A DNA stretch of 33,253 nt from JBAZLV01 sp041650055. Lineage in GTDB: Bacteria > Nitrospirota > UBA9217. The DNA lies in NCBI GenBank assembly GCA_041650055.1, contig JBAZLV010000025.1:1-33253 (forward strand), in the 5' to 3' direction. Each line of letters starts with the position of its first letter. Positions within the stretch are counted from its first letter, which is position 1. The notes beneath the pieces were generated by a model, which saw nothing but the letters and a program-made list of their open reading frames with translations, was not told where the DNA came from and made no database searches. Made by a program: the position numbers and the translations under genes. Of the stretch, positions 21,921 through 30,612 are shown piece by piece.

Positions 21921-23135
21921 TTATTTTTTACCGGATGCTTTGATACATTCAACTGTCTGTTGTGCGATCTCAAGCTCTTCGTTCGTCGGGATCACCAGAA
22001 CCTTGACCCTGGAAGCATCCGAAGAAATCGCCCGTGCCTGCCGTGATTTTGCTTCATTCCGTGCATCGTCAACAAGAATGCCGATATTTTCAAGGTCAGA
22101 ACAAATCTGTTTTCTGGCTTCTACCCCGTTTTCACCGATCCCGCCAGTAAACACGATTGCATCGACTCGTCCGAGAGCGGCGCTATAGGCACCGACATAT
22201 TTTTTTATGCGATAGCAGAACATGTCGATGGCGAGCTGGGCATTCAGATTGCCGCTTGCTGCAAGCCGTTCCACCTCACGCATATCATTGGTACCGCAGA
22301 TTCCCTTGAGTCCGCTTTCCTTATTCATCATCTTGTCAAGTTGATCATACGTTAACCCTAATTTTTTACCCAGAAACGGCACAATAGCCGGGTCAATATC
22401 CCCGCATCGGGTTCCCATGACAAGACCTTCCAGGGGGGTAAGACCCATCGAGGTATCAACACATTTTCCATTGCGGATCGCTGACGTGCTTGATCCGTTT
22501 CCGAGGTGAAGCGTGATGACATTGACCGTATCCAGGGGTTTTCCAAGGAACACTGCTGCCTGCTTCGTGACATACTGATGCGATGTCCCATGGAAACCAT
22601 ACCGTCGGATGCGGTGCTCTTTGTACATGTTTGAGGGAAGTGCGTAGTGATAGGCATGCGGAGGCATGGTCTGACCGAATGCCGTATCAAAAATAGCCAC
22701 CTGCGGAATGGCGGGAACCATCTTCAACATGAATTCAATGCCCATCAAATTCGGCGGATTATGCAGGGGACCCAAGGGAATCATCTCCCTGATCACTTCA
22801 ACAACCTTGTCATTGATCAGGGTCGGCTTCCAGAAGGCTTCGCCTCCATGCAGAACGCGGTGGCCGATTCCATACAATTCCTTCAAATCGTGAATGATCC
22901 CGAGTTTTAACGTAATGTCAAAAACGAGTTTAAGGCCTTCACTATGAGTGGCAAAATGGCCTTCTTCAACACCTTCCTTGAGATCGCCGTTGGCATCAAG
23001 CCACTTATACTTGAGGCGGCCTGATGGCTCGCTGATCTGCTCAACCAGACCCGAGGTCAGGACAACGTTGTTGTCCATATTAAAAAGCTGGTACTTTATT
23101 GATGAACTTCCTGAATTGAGAACCAATACCTTCAT
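21921..23135 (-). CDS. ackA: acetate kinase
   Basis: AckA interconverts acetyl phosphate plus ADP with acetate plus ATP. The 404-residue length is standard. Motifs seen are the N-terminal 'VLVLNSGSSSIKYQLF', 'GPLHNPPNLMGI', 'IFDTAFGQTMPPHAYHYALP', 'YGFHGTSHQYV', the ATP-binding 'TLHLGNGSSTSAI', and 'FTGGIGENG' near the C-terminus. It starts 2 bp after the pta stop codon and shares its transcript, completing the Pta-AckA pathway for substrate-level ATP formation or acetate activation. GGGAAA precedes the ATG. A strong terminator follows. Confidence 0.96.
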   Translation of the reverse strand: MKVLVLNSGSSSIKYQLFNMDNNVVLTSGLVEQISEPSGRLKYKWLDANGDLKEGVEEGHFATHSEGLKLVFDITLKLGIIHDLKELYGIGHRVLHGGEAFWKPTLINDKVVEVIREMIPLGPLHNPPNLMGIEFMLKMVPAIPQVAIFDTAFGQTMPPHAYHYALPSNMYKEHRIRRYGFHGTSHQYVTKQAAVFLGKPLDTVNVITLHLGNGSSTSAIRNGKCVDTSMGLTPLEGLVMGTRCGDIDPAIVPFLGKKLGLTYDQLDKMMNKESGLKGICGTNDMREVERLAASGNLNAQLAIDMFCYRIKKYVGAYSAALGRVDAIVFTGGIGENGVEARKQICSDLENIGILVDDARNEAKSRQARAISSDASRVKVLVIPTNEELEIAQQTVECIKASGKK

Positions 23136-23137
23136 GA

Positions 23138-25246
23138 TTATTTCCCTTTCTTTTTTCCCCCATCCGATTGAGCCTGGATGGCAGTAATCGCAACTGTATT
23201 CAGAATATCAGCAACAGTACAGCCTCTGCTCAGATCGTTCACCGGCTTGTTCAACCCTTGAAGCACCGGTCCGACTGCAACTGCATTTGCAGAGCGCTGA
23301 ACTGCTTTATAGGTATTATTCCCGGTATTCAAATCAGGGAAAATAAACACCGTGGCTTTTCCCGCAACCTCGCTTTTGGGAAGTTTTATCTTGGCGACTT
23401 CAGGATCAACCGCAGCATCAAATTGAAGCGGACCTTCGATTTTCAAATCAGGCCGTGCTTCTTTTGCAAGGCGGGTCGCTTCCTTCACCTTATCAACTTC
23501 TTTCCCTTTCCCGGATTCCCCGGTGGAGTAGGAAAGCATGGCAATCCGGGGTTCAATCCCGAATGCAGCAGCTGTTTCAGCAGAACTGATCGCGATATCG
23601 GCAAGCTGCTTCTCATCCGGATTCGGATTCACGGCACAATCTCCGAATACCAGCACGCGGTCTGCAAGACACATGAAAAAGACGCTCGAAACCAGTGAAC
23701 AGCCGGGTTTTGTTTTTACAAATTCCAAGGATGGCCGGATCGTATGCTGGGTTGTGTTGATCGAACCAGAAACCATGCCATCTGCTTTTCCTTTATACAC
23801 CATCATGGTGCCGAAATAGCTTGCATCTGCCATAGTGTCATACGCTGATTCCTTGGTGACGCCTTTTTGCTTTCGGAGTTCATAATACGCTTCAGCAAAT
23901 TCTTTCCTCATGTCAGATGTCGTGGGATCAATGATATTTGCACCTTTGAGGCTCAAACCAAGTTCGGCTATTTTCTGTTTGATCTTTTCCTGATTGCCCA
24001 AAAGCGTGACATCAACCACCTGGCGAAGCAAGAGAAGCTCTGCTGCCTGTAAAATACGCGGCTCATCCCCTTCGGGAAGAACAATATGCTGTTTATTTGA
24101 TTTTGCGCGCTGAACCAGATCATATTCGAACATAAGCGGGGTGATGCGGTCAGATTTCGTTACGGAAAGCCGCTCTTTCAGTTCCTGAACTTTTACTCCT
24201 GCCTCGAACATGCCGAGCGCAGTCTCGATTTTGCGTTTACTGCTTGCATCAAGCGACCCCTCTATTTTGTTCACCTGTACCGCAGTGGTAAATGTATCTG
24301 CTTCAACAGAAAGAATCGGCACTGTGGTTTTGTCAAATCCATCGATCAACTGCTGAACCTTCGGCACTGGTTTCAATCCGCCGGTCAGAAGAATGCCTCC
24401 CAGGCGCGGATACGTGTGTGCCGCATCGGCAACCAGGCTTCCGAGCACAATATCAGAACGGTCGCCTGGAGTAATGACTAGCGTCCCTTCCTTGACATAA
24501 GATAGAAAATTCGGCAGTTCCATGGCTGCCACCTTATAATCCGTTACTTCCCGGTTGATGCAATCCTTTTCGCCTCGAATAAACGAGGCTTTCAGCGCTT
24601 GCGCAATCTCACAAATGGTAGGCTTTGCAATAAGCGGGTTGTCGGCTATCGCATAGATCGGAACATCCTTGGGAACAATATTTTTAAGCCGGATTGGAGC
24701 ATCCATCACCAGACCGGAAGCCACCCGGTTGACGACCACCGCAAGAAGATGTGCCTTCCTTTTTTCCAGACCGTCAACCAAAGAAGCGAGTGCTTCGCTC
24801 ATTTCCACAAGCGATCTTCCCTGCCCCTGCATGACCGGAATCATAAGACAGCCAAGATTATTCGCAATGTCGACATTGAGATCAAATTCCATGGGGAGAG
24901 AACTTCCCTTGAAATCAGTGCCCGCGCATAGGACGATATCATGCTTTTGCTCCATGGTGCGGTATTGTTCCATAATCCGTTTCAAGAGTTCATCATACTG
25001 GTTCGACGCAATCAGTTCACGAGCTGTTTGATCGGTAACTCCCGCCATTTCTTCACGGGAACATTTGAGTTTATACCGGTTCGTTATCAAGTTAATCGTC
25101 TGATCATGATTTTGATCGGTCTGCATAATAGGCTTGAAGAAACCAACCTTCCGTGCCTGGTTCGAAAGAAGTTCCATCATGCCAAGAACAACAATCGGCG
25201 AATCACTGGATGGTTCCGCACTTGCTATGTAAATCCCTTTTGCCAT
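23138..25246 (-). CDS. pta: phosphate acetyltransferase, long form
   Basis: Pta converts acetyl-CoA and phosphate to acetyl phosphate and CoA. The 702-residue protein is the long form. It has an N-terminal BioD/dethiobiotin-synthetase-like P-loop domain (1 to about 220, 'GIYIASAEPSSDSPIVVLG'), a DRTGG domain (about 220-335) and the catalytic PTA_PTB domain (about 370-690). The last has 'IVLPEGDEPRILQAAELLL', 'ADGMVSGSINTTQHTIRPSL', 'CAVNPNPDEKQLADIAI' and 'NTGNNTYKAVQRSANAVAVGPVLQGL'. The long form is often subject to allosteric control. GGGGGAAGG lies before the ATG. It is upstream of ackA and downstream of leuD, with a 228-bp gap. Confidence 0.95.
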   Translation of the reverse strand: MAKGIYIASAEPSSDSPIVVLGMMELLSNQARKVGFFKPIMQTDQNHDQTINLITNRYKLKCSREEMAGVTDQTARELIASNQYDELLKRIMEQYRTMEQKHDIVLCAGTDFKGSSLPMEFDLNVDIANNLGCLMIPVMQGQGRSLVEMSEALASLVDGLEKRKAHLLAVVVNRVASGLVMDAPIRLKNIVPKDVPIYAIADNPLIAKPTICEIAQALKASFIRGEKDCINREVTDYKVAAMELPNFLSYVKEGTLVITPGDRSDIVLGSLVADAAHTYPRLGGILLTGGLKPVPKVQQLIDGFDKTTVPILSVEADTFTTAVQVNKIEGSLDASSKRKIETALGMFEAGVKVQELKERLSVTKSDRITPLMFEYDLVQRAKSNKQHIVLPEGDEPRILQAAELLLLRQVVDVTLLGNQEKIKQKIAELGLSLKGANIIDPTTSDMRKEFAEAYYELRKQKGVTKESAYDTMADASYFGTMMVYKGKADGMVSGSINTTQHTIRPSLEFVKTKPGCSLVSSVFFMCLADRVLVFGDCAVNPNPDEKQLADIAISSAETAAAFGIEPRIAMLSYSTGESGKGKEVDKVKEATRLAKEARPDLKIEGPLQFDAAVDPEVAKIKLPKSEVAGKATVFIFPDLNTGNNTYKAVQRSANAVAVGPVLQGLNKPVNDLSRGCTVADILNTVAITAIQAQSDGGKKKGK

Positions 25247-25474
25247 GCCTTCCCCCTTTTACCGGTTTAAAACCGGATTTATTTCATTCGTTCATTTTTT
25301 GCTATGTGGAAACAATACGAGCATCAACCCGTGCTGTTCGCAAGGATTGATGAGTATGCAATGGGAATATTTCGGTCAAAAAAAACAGGCTGGCAGAAGA
25401 ATACATCCGGCGTACGAGAAGAATGGCTTGGTCTTATCGGTAAGGAAAAATATGCATTGATTCCCGGCATGCTG
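25247..25474. other. intergenic region between leuD and pta
   Basis: A palindrome, CCGGTTT-A-AAACCGG (25262-25276), lies just upstream of the pta ribosome binding site and could be an operator or leader hairpin. On the plus strand an open frame from 25304 has protein-like codon use for about 60 codons before it runs antisense into leuD; it has no ribosome binding site. No clear terminator follows leuD. Confidence 0.35.
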
Positions 25475-25975
25475 TCAACTGAGTCCTGCCTTTTTCTTTG
25501 TATATGCCATGAGTCCGCCGGCCGCAATCAATTCCTGCATAAATGCAGGTACCGGCGAGACAGCGAATTCTTTTTGCGTGGTTATATTTCGGATGATGCC
25601 TTGATCGGCATCCACTTCTATTGCATCGCCTTCCTGAATGCCCTCCGATGCTTCCGGACTTTCAAAAATCGGAAGGCCCATATTGAAGGAATTCCGGTAA
25701 AAAATTCTGGCAAAACTTTTTGCAATAACGCATCCGATGCCTGCAGCCTTGATCGCAATCGGCGCATGCTCCCGCGATGATCCGCATCCGAAATTCTTGC
25801 CGGCAACGATGATATCGCCCGGCTTTGCTTTCTTGGCAAAGTCGGGAGTCGTCGAATCTTCCATACAGTGTGTTGCCAATTCCTTCGGATCGGATGTATT
25901 TAAATACCGAGCGGGAATAATGGCATCGGTATCGACATCATTCCCAAATTTCCATGCATGACCATTGAATTTCAT
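25475..25975 (-). CDS. leuD: 3-isopropylmalate dehydratase small subunit
   Basis: LeuD is the swivelling small subunit of isopropylmalate isomerase. The 166-residue protein shows 'GNDVDTDAIIPARYLNT' and the 'GKNFGCGSSREHAPIAIK' signature. It is of the short type (about 165 residues), paired with a short LeuC as in archaeal and many anaerobe enzymes, rather than the 201-residue E. coli type. GGAGAG precedes the ATG. It is 48 bp downstream of leuC. leuB, which often follows, is not present. Confidence 0.95.
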   Translation of the reverse strand: MKFNGHAWKFGNDVDTDAIIPARYLNTSDPKELATHCMEDSTTPDFAKKAKPGDIIVAGKNFGCGSSREHAPIAIKAAGIGCVIAKSFARIFYRNSFNMGLPIFESPEASEGIQEGDAIEVDADQGIIRNITTQKEFAVSPVPAFMQELIAAGGLMAYTKKKAGLS

Positions 25976-26023
25976 GTACTCTCTCCACTTCCGGCGAAAA
26001 CAAAAAAGCGATTACGGGAAGTC

Positions 26024-27283
26024 TTATAGCAGCTCTTCCGGTCTCCCGATTCTTCCCAGGACCGCGGATGCTGCTGCAATTGCAGGATTTGAAAGATAGA
26101 CTTCACTCTTCGGAGAACCCATTCGTCCGACAAAATTTCGATTCGATGTACTGATCGCGCGCTCACCTGCTGCAAGAATACCCATGTGTCCGCCAAGGCA
26201 GGGACCGCACGTGGGGGTACTGAAGGCCGCGCCTGCATCAAGAAAAACATCCACTAATCCCTCTTTGATTGATTGTTTATAGACCGCCTGGGTTGCGGGA
26301 ATAACGATTAAACGGACATACGGATGCACCTTATGGCCTTTCAGAACCTTCGCGGCCTCCCGGATATCTTCGATCCTTCCATTCGTACAGGATCCGATAA
26401 CCGATTGATCGATATTGACTGAGCCAAGGTCGCTGACCGGTTTGACATTCTCGGGTAAATGCGGACAGGCAATCTGCGGCTCCATCCCGGTGAGATCATA
26501 TTCCCGAATATCAACATAGTTCGCTTTTTTATCGCTTTTATAAAATTTGTATTTTCGTTTCGCGCGCCGGGCAACAAATTTTTCCGTACTATCGTCAGGC
26601 TCAATAATCCCGTTCTTTGCGCCAGCTTCTATCGCCATATTACAGATCGTGAGACGGCCTGCCATGGAAAGTTTTTTAATCGGTTCGCCGGTAAACTCCA
26701 TTGCCCGATACAGGGCTCCATCAACGCCAATATTGCCGATGGTATGAAGAATGATATCCTTCCCGCTGACCCACTTGCCAAGTCGTCCCTTGTAAATAAA
26801 TTTCATACTTTCCGGAACCTTGAACCAGCATTCTCCGGTAATCATCGCAGCAGCCACATCCGTGCTTCCGACACCCGTGGAAAAAGCACCCAACCCGCCA
26901 TACGTGCAGGTATGACTGTCCGCTCCGATTATTACATCGCCCGGCAGAACAAGACCCTGTTCCGGCAGCAGTGCGTGCTCAACTCCCATTTTCCCGATTT
27001 CAAAATAAAGGGAAAGATTCTGTTCGCGCGAGAATTGCCTGAGCAGATTGCATTGCTCGGCTGACGCAATATCTTTGTTTGGCGTGAAATGATCAGGAAC
27101 CAGGGCAACCCGTTCCGGATCAAAAACCTGGTGTCCTCCGGCTGCCCGAAATTCCTTGATCGCGATCGGCGCCGTAATATCGTTGGCAAGAATCAGGTCC
27201 AGCTTCGCATTGATCAATTCTCCGGGGGCAACCTCTTTTTTCCCGCAATGAGCGGCAAGTATTTTTTCAGTAATTGTCATCAT
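26024..27283 (-). CDS. leuC: 3-isopropylmalate dehydratase large subunit
   Basis: LeuC carries the [4Fe-4S] cluster that isomerises 2- to 3-isopropylmalate in leucine synthesis. The 419-residue protein is the short class. Cluster cysteines are C299 in VIGSCTNG, and C359 and C362 in CGPCLGG. The 'GADSHTCTYGGLGAFSTGVG' segment is typical. Two adjacent ATGs occur (27283, 27280) and neither has a ribosome binding site; a promoter-like pair ends 9 nt upstream, so the leader may be only a few nucleotides. A hairpin separates it from leuA, suggesting independent expression. Confidence 0.95.
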   Translation of the reverse strand: MMTITEKILAAHCGKKEVAPGELINAKLDLILANDITAPIAIKEFRAAGGHQVFDPERVALVPDHFTPNKDIASAEQCNLLRQFSREQNLSLYFEIGKMGVEHALLPEQGLVLPGDVIIGADSHTCTYGGLGAFSTGVGSTDVAAAMITGECWFKVPESMKFIYKGRLGKWVSGKDIILHTIGNIGVDGALYRAMEFTGEPIKKLSMAGRLTICNMAIEAGAKNGIIEPDDSTEKFVARRAKRKYKFYKSDKKANYVDIREYDLTGMEPQIACPHLPENVKPVSDLGSVNIDQSVIGSCTNGRIEDIREAAKVLKGHKVHPYVRLIVIPATQAVYKQSIKEGLVDVFLDAGAAFSTPTCGPCLGGHMGILAAGERAISTSNRNFVGRMGSPKSEVYLSNPAIAAASAVLGRIGRPEELL

Positions 27284-27292
27284 AATCGAGTA

Positions 27293-27322
27293 TTTATACT
27301 ATAAATTCCCACGTTGTTGCAA
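27293..27322 (-). promoter_or_regulatory. predicted promoter of leuC with very short leader
   Basis: On the minus strand, TTGCAA (27317-27322), an 18-bp spacer and TATAAA (27293-27298) lie 9 nt before the ATG at 27283. No Shine-Dalgarno sequence is present. Confidence 0.5.
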
Positions 27323-27379
27323 CTGTTTTTTTCACTCGGGGATGGGTTTCTTTGAAGGACAGTCACAGGGAGAAAACAG

Positions 27380-27401
27380 AAAGGCCCTGCAACGGGCCTT
27401 T
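27380..27401 (-). terminator. hairpin after leuA, probable terminator
   Basis: AAAGGCCC (27380-27387) and GGGCCTTT (27394-27401) form a perfect 8-bp stem with a 6-nt loop, 25 bp beyond the leuA stop. The downstream T-tract on the minus strand is short and interrupted, so read-through to leuC is possible. Confidence 0.7.
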
Positions 27402-27425
27402 GACTGGAGAGAATTCTCAATGAGA

Positions 27426-28958
27426 TTAGCTGCTCTTTTCCTTGCCTTTTTTCCAGTATTCCAGCTTGTTTAATGCATTGATATATGCCTTTGCGCTTGC
27501 GACGATAATATCGGTATCAGCTCCATGACCGGCGACTTTTTTCCCTTCTTCTTCGACTTTCACTGTCACTTCGCCAAGAGCATCCGTGCCACCGGTGATC
27601 CCTTTTACAAGATACGCTTCGAGCTTGCTTTGCGTCCTGGTGATGGCGGCAATGGTACGGTAAACAGCGTCCACCGGTCCGTCGCCCAGTCCGGACTCTC
27701 TTATCAACGTGCCGTCAACCTCGAGTTCAACAGTAGCAATCGGCGTAATACCGGTACCGCTTTCCGCACGTAACTGTTTCAGAACATAGATTTCGGCTGT
27801 ATGCTTTGACCGGTCAGAAATAATTGCATCAAGATCTTCATCATACACTTCCTTTTTTTTATCCGCAATGTTCAAAAATTCCTCATAAACCTTTTGAAAT
27901 TCCGCATCAGGAAGCTGATACCCGAGTTCCGATATCCGGTGTCTCAGCGCGTGCCTTCCTGAACGAGCCGTGAGCACAAGCGAAGAACCGCCCGCACCGA
28001 CATCTACAGGATCTATAATTTCATACGTTGAACGTTCTTTTAACACGCCGTCCTGATGAATCCCGGACGAGTGAGCAAAAGCATTTGCTCCGACGATTGC
28101 CTTATTTGGCTGAATATTTATTCCGGTGATCGAGGAAACAAGCCGCGATGTCCGGATGATTTCCTTGGTATTGATCCGGGTATCAGCATCGAAATACCGG
28201 GAACGCTGCCGCAGCGCCATCACTACCTCTTCCATGGAACAGTTTCCCGCGCGTTCACCAATACCGTTCACCGTGCATTCGATCTGGCCTGCCCCGTTCT
28301 TTACCCCGGCAAGCGCATTTGCAGTAGCCATTCCCAGATCATTATGGCAATGAACAGCTATGGTTACCGTATCGATGCCGCGAACTTGCTCTCGCAGTCC
28401 GCGTATCAGGGCCCCAAATTCTTCCGGATACGTGTACCCCGTTGTATCGGGAATATTCACAACGGTTGCTCCGGCCTTGATAACCGCTTCGATCATGCGG
28501 CATAAAAATTCCGGATCAGCTCGTCCTGCATCTTCGGCATAAAATTCCACATCATCGACGAACGACCGGGCAAGCTTGACAGCGCTTGCTGCTCGTTCCA
28601 GCGCCTCGTCCCGGCTGATACGAAATTTATATTTGATATGATTATCCGACGCGCCGATTCCCGTATGAATGCGTGGCCGTTTTGCTGTCTTGAGTGCATC
28701 GGCAGCTACTTCAATATCTTTTGCAACCGCCCGGGTAAGGCCGCACACCACCACCGCATCACCAACTTCTTCACCGATTTTTCTGACACTTTCGAAATCA
28801 CCAGGGCTCGAAATCGGGAATCCCGCCTCGATAATATCCACGCCAAGACGAACAAGCTGACGTGCAATTTCAAGTTTTTCTCCAGTATTCATGCTTGCAC
28901 CTGGAGATTGCTCGCCGTCTCGAAGCGTTGTATCGAATATTTGTATTATCCTGCTCAT
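27426..28958 (-). CDS. leuA: 2-isopropylmalate synthase
   Basis: LeuA condenses acetyl-CoA with 2-oxoisovalerate, the committed step to leucine. The 510-residue protein opens with 'IIQIFDTTLRDGEQSPGASM', the HMGL-like catalytic start with metal-binding Asp. It continues with 'AVHCHNDLGMATANALAGV' and 'NGIGERAGNCSMEEVVMAL', and 'AHSSGIHQDGVLK' marks the linker. The C-terminal LeuA dimer domain (about 375-500) gives leucine feedback inhibition in the family. The start at 28958 follows TGGAGG; upstream in-frame Met at 28991 is unconserved. It is in line with pssA (139-bp gap). No leucine-rich leader peptide was seen in that gap. Confidence 0.95.
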   Translation of the reverse strand: MSRIIQIFDTTLRDGEQSPGASMNTGEKLEIARQLVRLGVDIIEAGFPISSPGDFESVRKIGEEVGDAVVVCGLTRAVAKDIEVAADALKTAKRPRIHTGIGASDNHIKYKFRISRDEALERAASAVKLARSFVDDVEFYAEDAGRADPEFLCRMIEAVIKAGATVVNIPDTTGYTYPEEFGALIRGLREQVRGIDTVTIAVHCHNDLGMATANALAGVKNGAGQIECTVNGIGERAGNCSMEEVVMALRQRSRYFDADTRINTKEIIRTSRLVSSITGINIQPNKAIVGANAFAHSSGIHQDGVLKERSTYEIIDPVDVGAGGSSLVLTARSGRHALRHRISELGYQLPDAEFQKVYEEFLNIADKKKEVYDEDLDAIISDRSKHTAEIYVLKQLRAESGTGITPIATVELEVDGTLIRESGLGDGPVDAVYRTIAAITRTQSKLEAYLVKGITGGTDALGEVTVKVEEEGKKVAGHGADTDIIVASAKAYINALNKLEYWKKGKEKSS

Positions 28959-29097
28959 GAGATCCTCCACCAAACCTGTTCCTGCATCCATGATGAATGT
29001 AGAATATCGTTATGGCATAAAAAAATGAAGAGAAACCAGGGAAGGCCAGAATCCGGGTTTCTTTAATTGTTTTAACGTTCAACGAGTTGCAAGCGCT

Positions 29098-29847
29098 CTA
29101 ATGTATGGCAGTTTTCTGCCGCTTTATCAATCGATACAGTGACTCAACGATCCCGCTTCCAACATAGAGAATGGAAACGAGAAATAAAACAAGCGCGGGA
29201 TGCGATGCAACGATTGCAAGAAAAGCCGCAATCACAACCAGGATCCCGAACGGACGGCGTTCTTTCAAATTGGCTTCTTTCAAGCTGTGGTAGCTAATAT
29301 TGCTTACCATCAATCCTGCAAGAAGAAACGTCATGGCCAGAACCCAGTAGTCTTTTCCTACAACATCGGCCATCTGAACCAGCCTGAGGTGTTCCAAAAA
29401 TCCTATGATTTCCTCATATGCAAGCACCGTTGTAGCTATAACGATGGCTGAAGCAGGGATAGGCAGACCCGTGAAATGTTTTTTCTCGGTACTTCCCATC
29501 TGAACGTTAAACCGTGCCAGCCGGAGCGCTCCGCAGGCAACAAGAAAAAATGAACCCAGCCACCCAATCCGTCCAAAAGAAGACAGCGTCCACGTATACA
29601 CGAGCACAGCAGGCGCAACCCCGAACGATATGGCATCGGAAAGTGAGTCGATTTCGATTCCGAAGCGGGTTGCCGTGTGGGTTATTCGGGCAACCCATCC
29701 GTCTAAAACGTCAAAAATCGATGCCACCATGATAGCCCATGCCGCACGCTCATAATCCGAATTCAGCGATGCTACAATCGAATAAAAACCCGCAAACATG
29801 CTGAGCAGCGTTATCAGATTTGGGAGGATGTAAATTCCTTTTCTCAT
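29098..29847 (-). CDS. pssA: CDP-diacylglycerol-serine O-phosphatidyltransferase
   Basis: PssA makes phosphatidylserine in the inner membrane from CDP-diacylglycerol and serine. The 249-residue multi-pass protein carries the full CDP-alcohol phosphotransferase motif DG-x2-AR-x8-G-x3-D-x3-D, starting at D49 (DGWVARITHTATRFG, then D67 and D71). It overlaps psd by 4 bp (ATGA), so the two are translationally coupled and act in sequence to make phosphatidylethanolamine. Confidence 0.95.
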   Translation of the reverse strand: MRKGIYILPNLITLLSMFAGFYSIVASLNSDYERAAWAIMVASIFDVLDGWVARITHTATRFGIEIDSLSDAISFGVAPAVLVYTWTLSSFGRIGWLGSFFLVACGALRLARFNVQMGSTEKKHFTGLPIPASAIVIATTVLAYEEIIGFLEHLRLVQMADVVGKDYWVLAMTFLLAGLMVSNISYHSLKEANLKERRPFGILVVIAAFLAIVASHPALVLFLVSILYVGSGIVESLYRLIKRQKTAIH

Positions 29848-30485
29848 TTCAGCACTCCGATAATATCACGTCCGCCTTTGACTCTGTCCCCGAGAACAAC
29901 CTGAAGTGCTGTATCCTTCGGAAGAAAGAGATCGACCCGTGATCCAAAGCGGATGAGGCCATACCGTTCCCCTGAGGTGATTGCATCGCCAGGCTTTGCG
30001 TAGCAGACGATGCGCCGGGCAATGAGCCCAGCAATCTGTTTTACCAGTATCGTTCGATTTCCATTTGCAATAACCATTGCTGTCTGTTCATTCTCGAGCG
30101 AGGCCTTTTCGACTGATGCAACATGAAATTTTCCGGGATGGTATTGTACCTGTTTTATAATCCCGCCGATTGGCGATCGATTGACATGGACGTTGAATAC
30201 TGAGAGAAAAATGCTGACCTGAATTACTTCCTGTTTGAGATAATGAGGCTCGTACACGTTCTTAAGAACAACGATTCGTCCATCTGCCGGCGAAACAACA
30301 ATATCCTTCCCTTCCGGGATTGCCCGCTCGGGATCCCGAAAGAAAAAAAGCACGAAGAGACATATAACAAGCGCTCCAATGCCGACATTTCTCCATCCAA
30401 AGACAAACAGGAAAACAGTAATGATCGCTAGCGGGAGAATAAACGGCCATCCTTCCGCGGCGATCGGTATTCCATAGTTTTTCAT
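29844..30485 (-). CDS. psd: phosphatidylserine decarboxylase (Psd-A type proenzyme)
   Basis: Psd removes CO2 from phosphatidylserine to give phosphatidylethanolamine. The 213-residue length is that of the short Psd-A class. Membrane segments occupy about 12-50, then come 'VVSPADGRIV' and 'SIFLSVFNVHVNRSP'. 'RFGSRVDLFLP' follows, where cleavage between G181 and S182 creates the pyruvoyl group. TGGAGC lies before the ATG at 30485; the frame upstream to 30545 is repeat-derived. It overlaps pssA by 4 bp. Confidence 0.93.
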   Translation of the reverse strand: MKNYGIPIAAEGWPFILPLAIITVFLFVFGWRNVGIGALVICLFVLFFFRDPERAIPEGKDIVVSPADGRIVVLKNVYEPHYLKQEVIQVSIFLSVFNVHVNRSPIGGIIKQVQYHPGKFHVASVEKASLENEQTAMVIANGNRTILVKQIAGLIARRIVCYAKPGDAITSGERYGLIRFGSRVDLFLPKDTALQVVLGDRVKGGRDIIGVLK

Positions 30486-30497
30486 AGTGCTCCATTT

Positions 30498-30602
30498 AAA
30501 GTTCAAATAACAAAGCGCAAAGTTCCAATCAAACACCAGGTTCAAAGCTCACGTTGAAATTGGTGTTTGATTTTTTATTTGAATCCTTGCTTTTTGAACT
30601 TT
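30498..30602. repeat. long imperfect palindrome between ilvC and psd
   Basis: AATCAAACACCA (30527-30538) and TGGTGTTTGATT (30561-30572) are perfect inverse copies. TTCAA/TTGAA (30541-30545, 30554-30558) pair inside, and TTCAAATAA (30502-30510) pairs with TTATTTGAA (30575-30583). AAAGTTCAAA (30498-30507) also has an inverse copy at 30593-30602. The AT-rich 'CAAA/TTTG' palindrome can form a hairpin of about 100 nt. It resembles dispersed intergenic hairpins in Desulfobacterota and may slow the transcript after ilvC. Confidence 0.6.
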
Positions 30603-30612
30603 GAGCTTGAAT

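Noticed and set aside
23168..23698. 176-codon open frame antisense to pta
   Set aside because: No initiation signal and no family similarity; pta is certain on the other strand.
26459..27064. 201-codon open frame on the plus strand, antisense to leuC
   Set aside because: No ribosome binding site, no recognisable domain, fully overlapped by a certain gene; a composition shadow.
28959..29097. Leucine attenuator leader before leuA
   Set aside because: No short frame rich in leucine codons and no terminator-type hairpin seen in the 139-bp gap.
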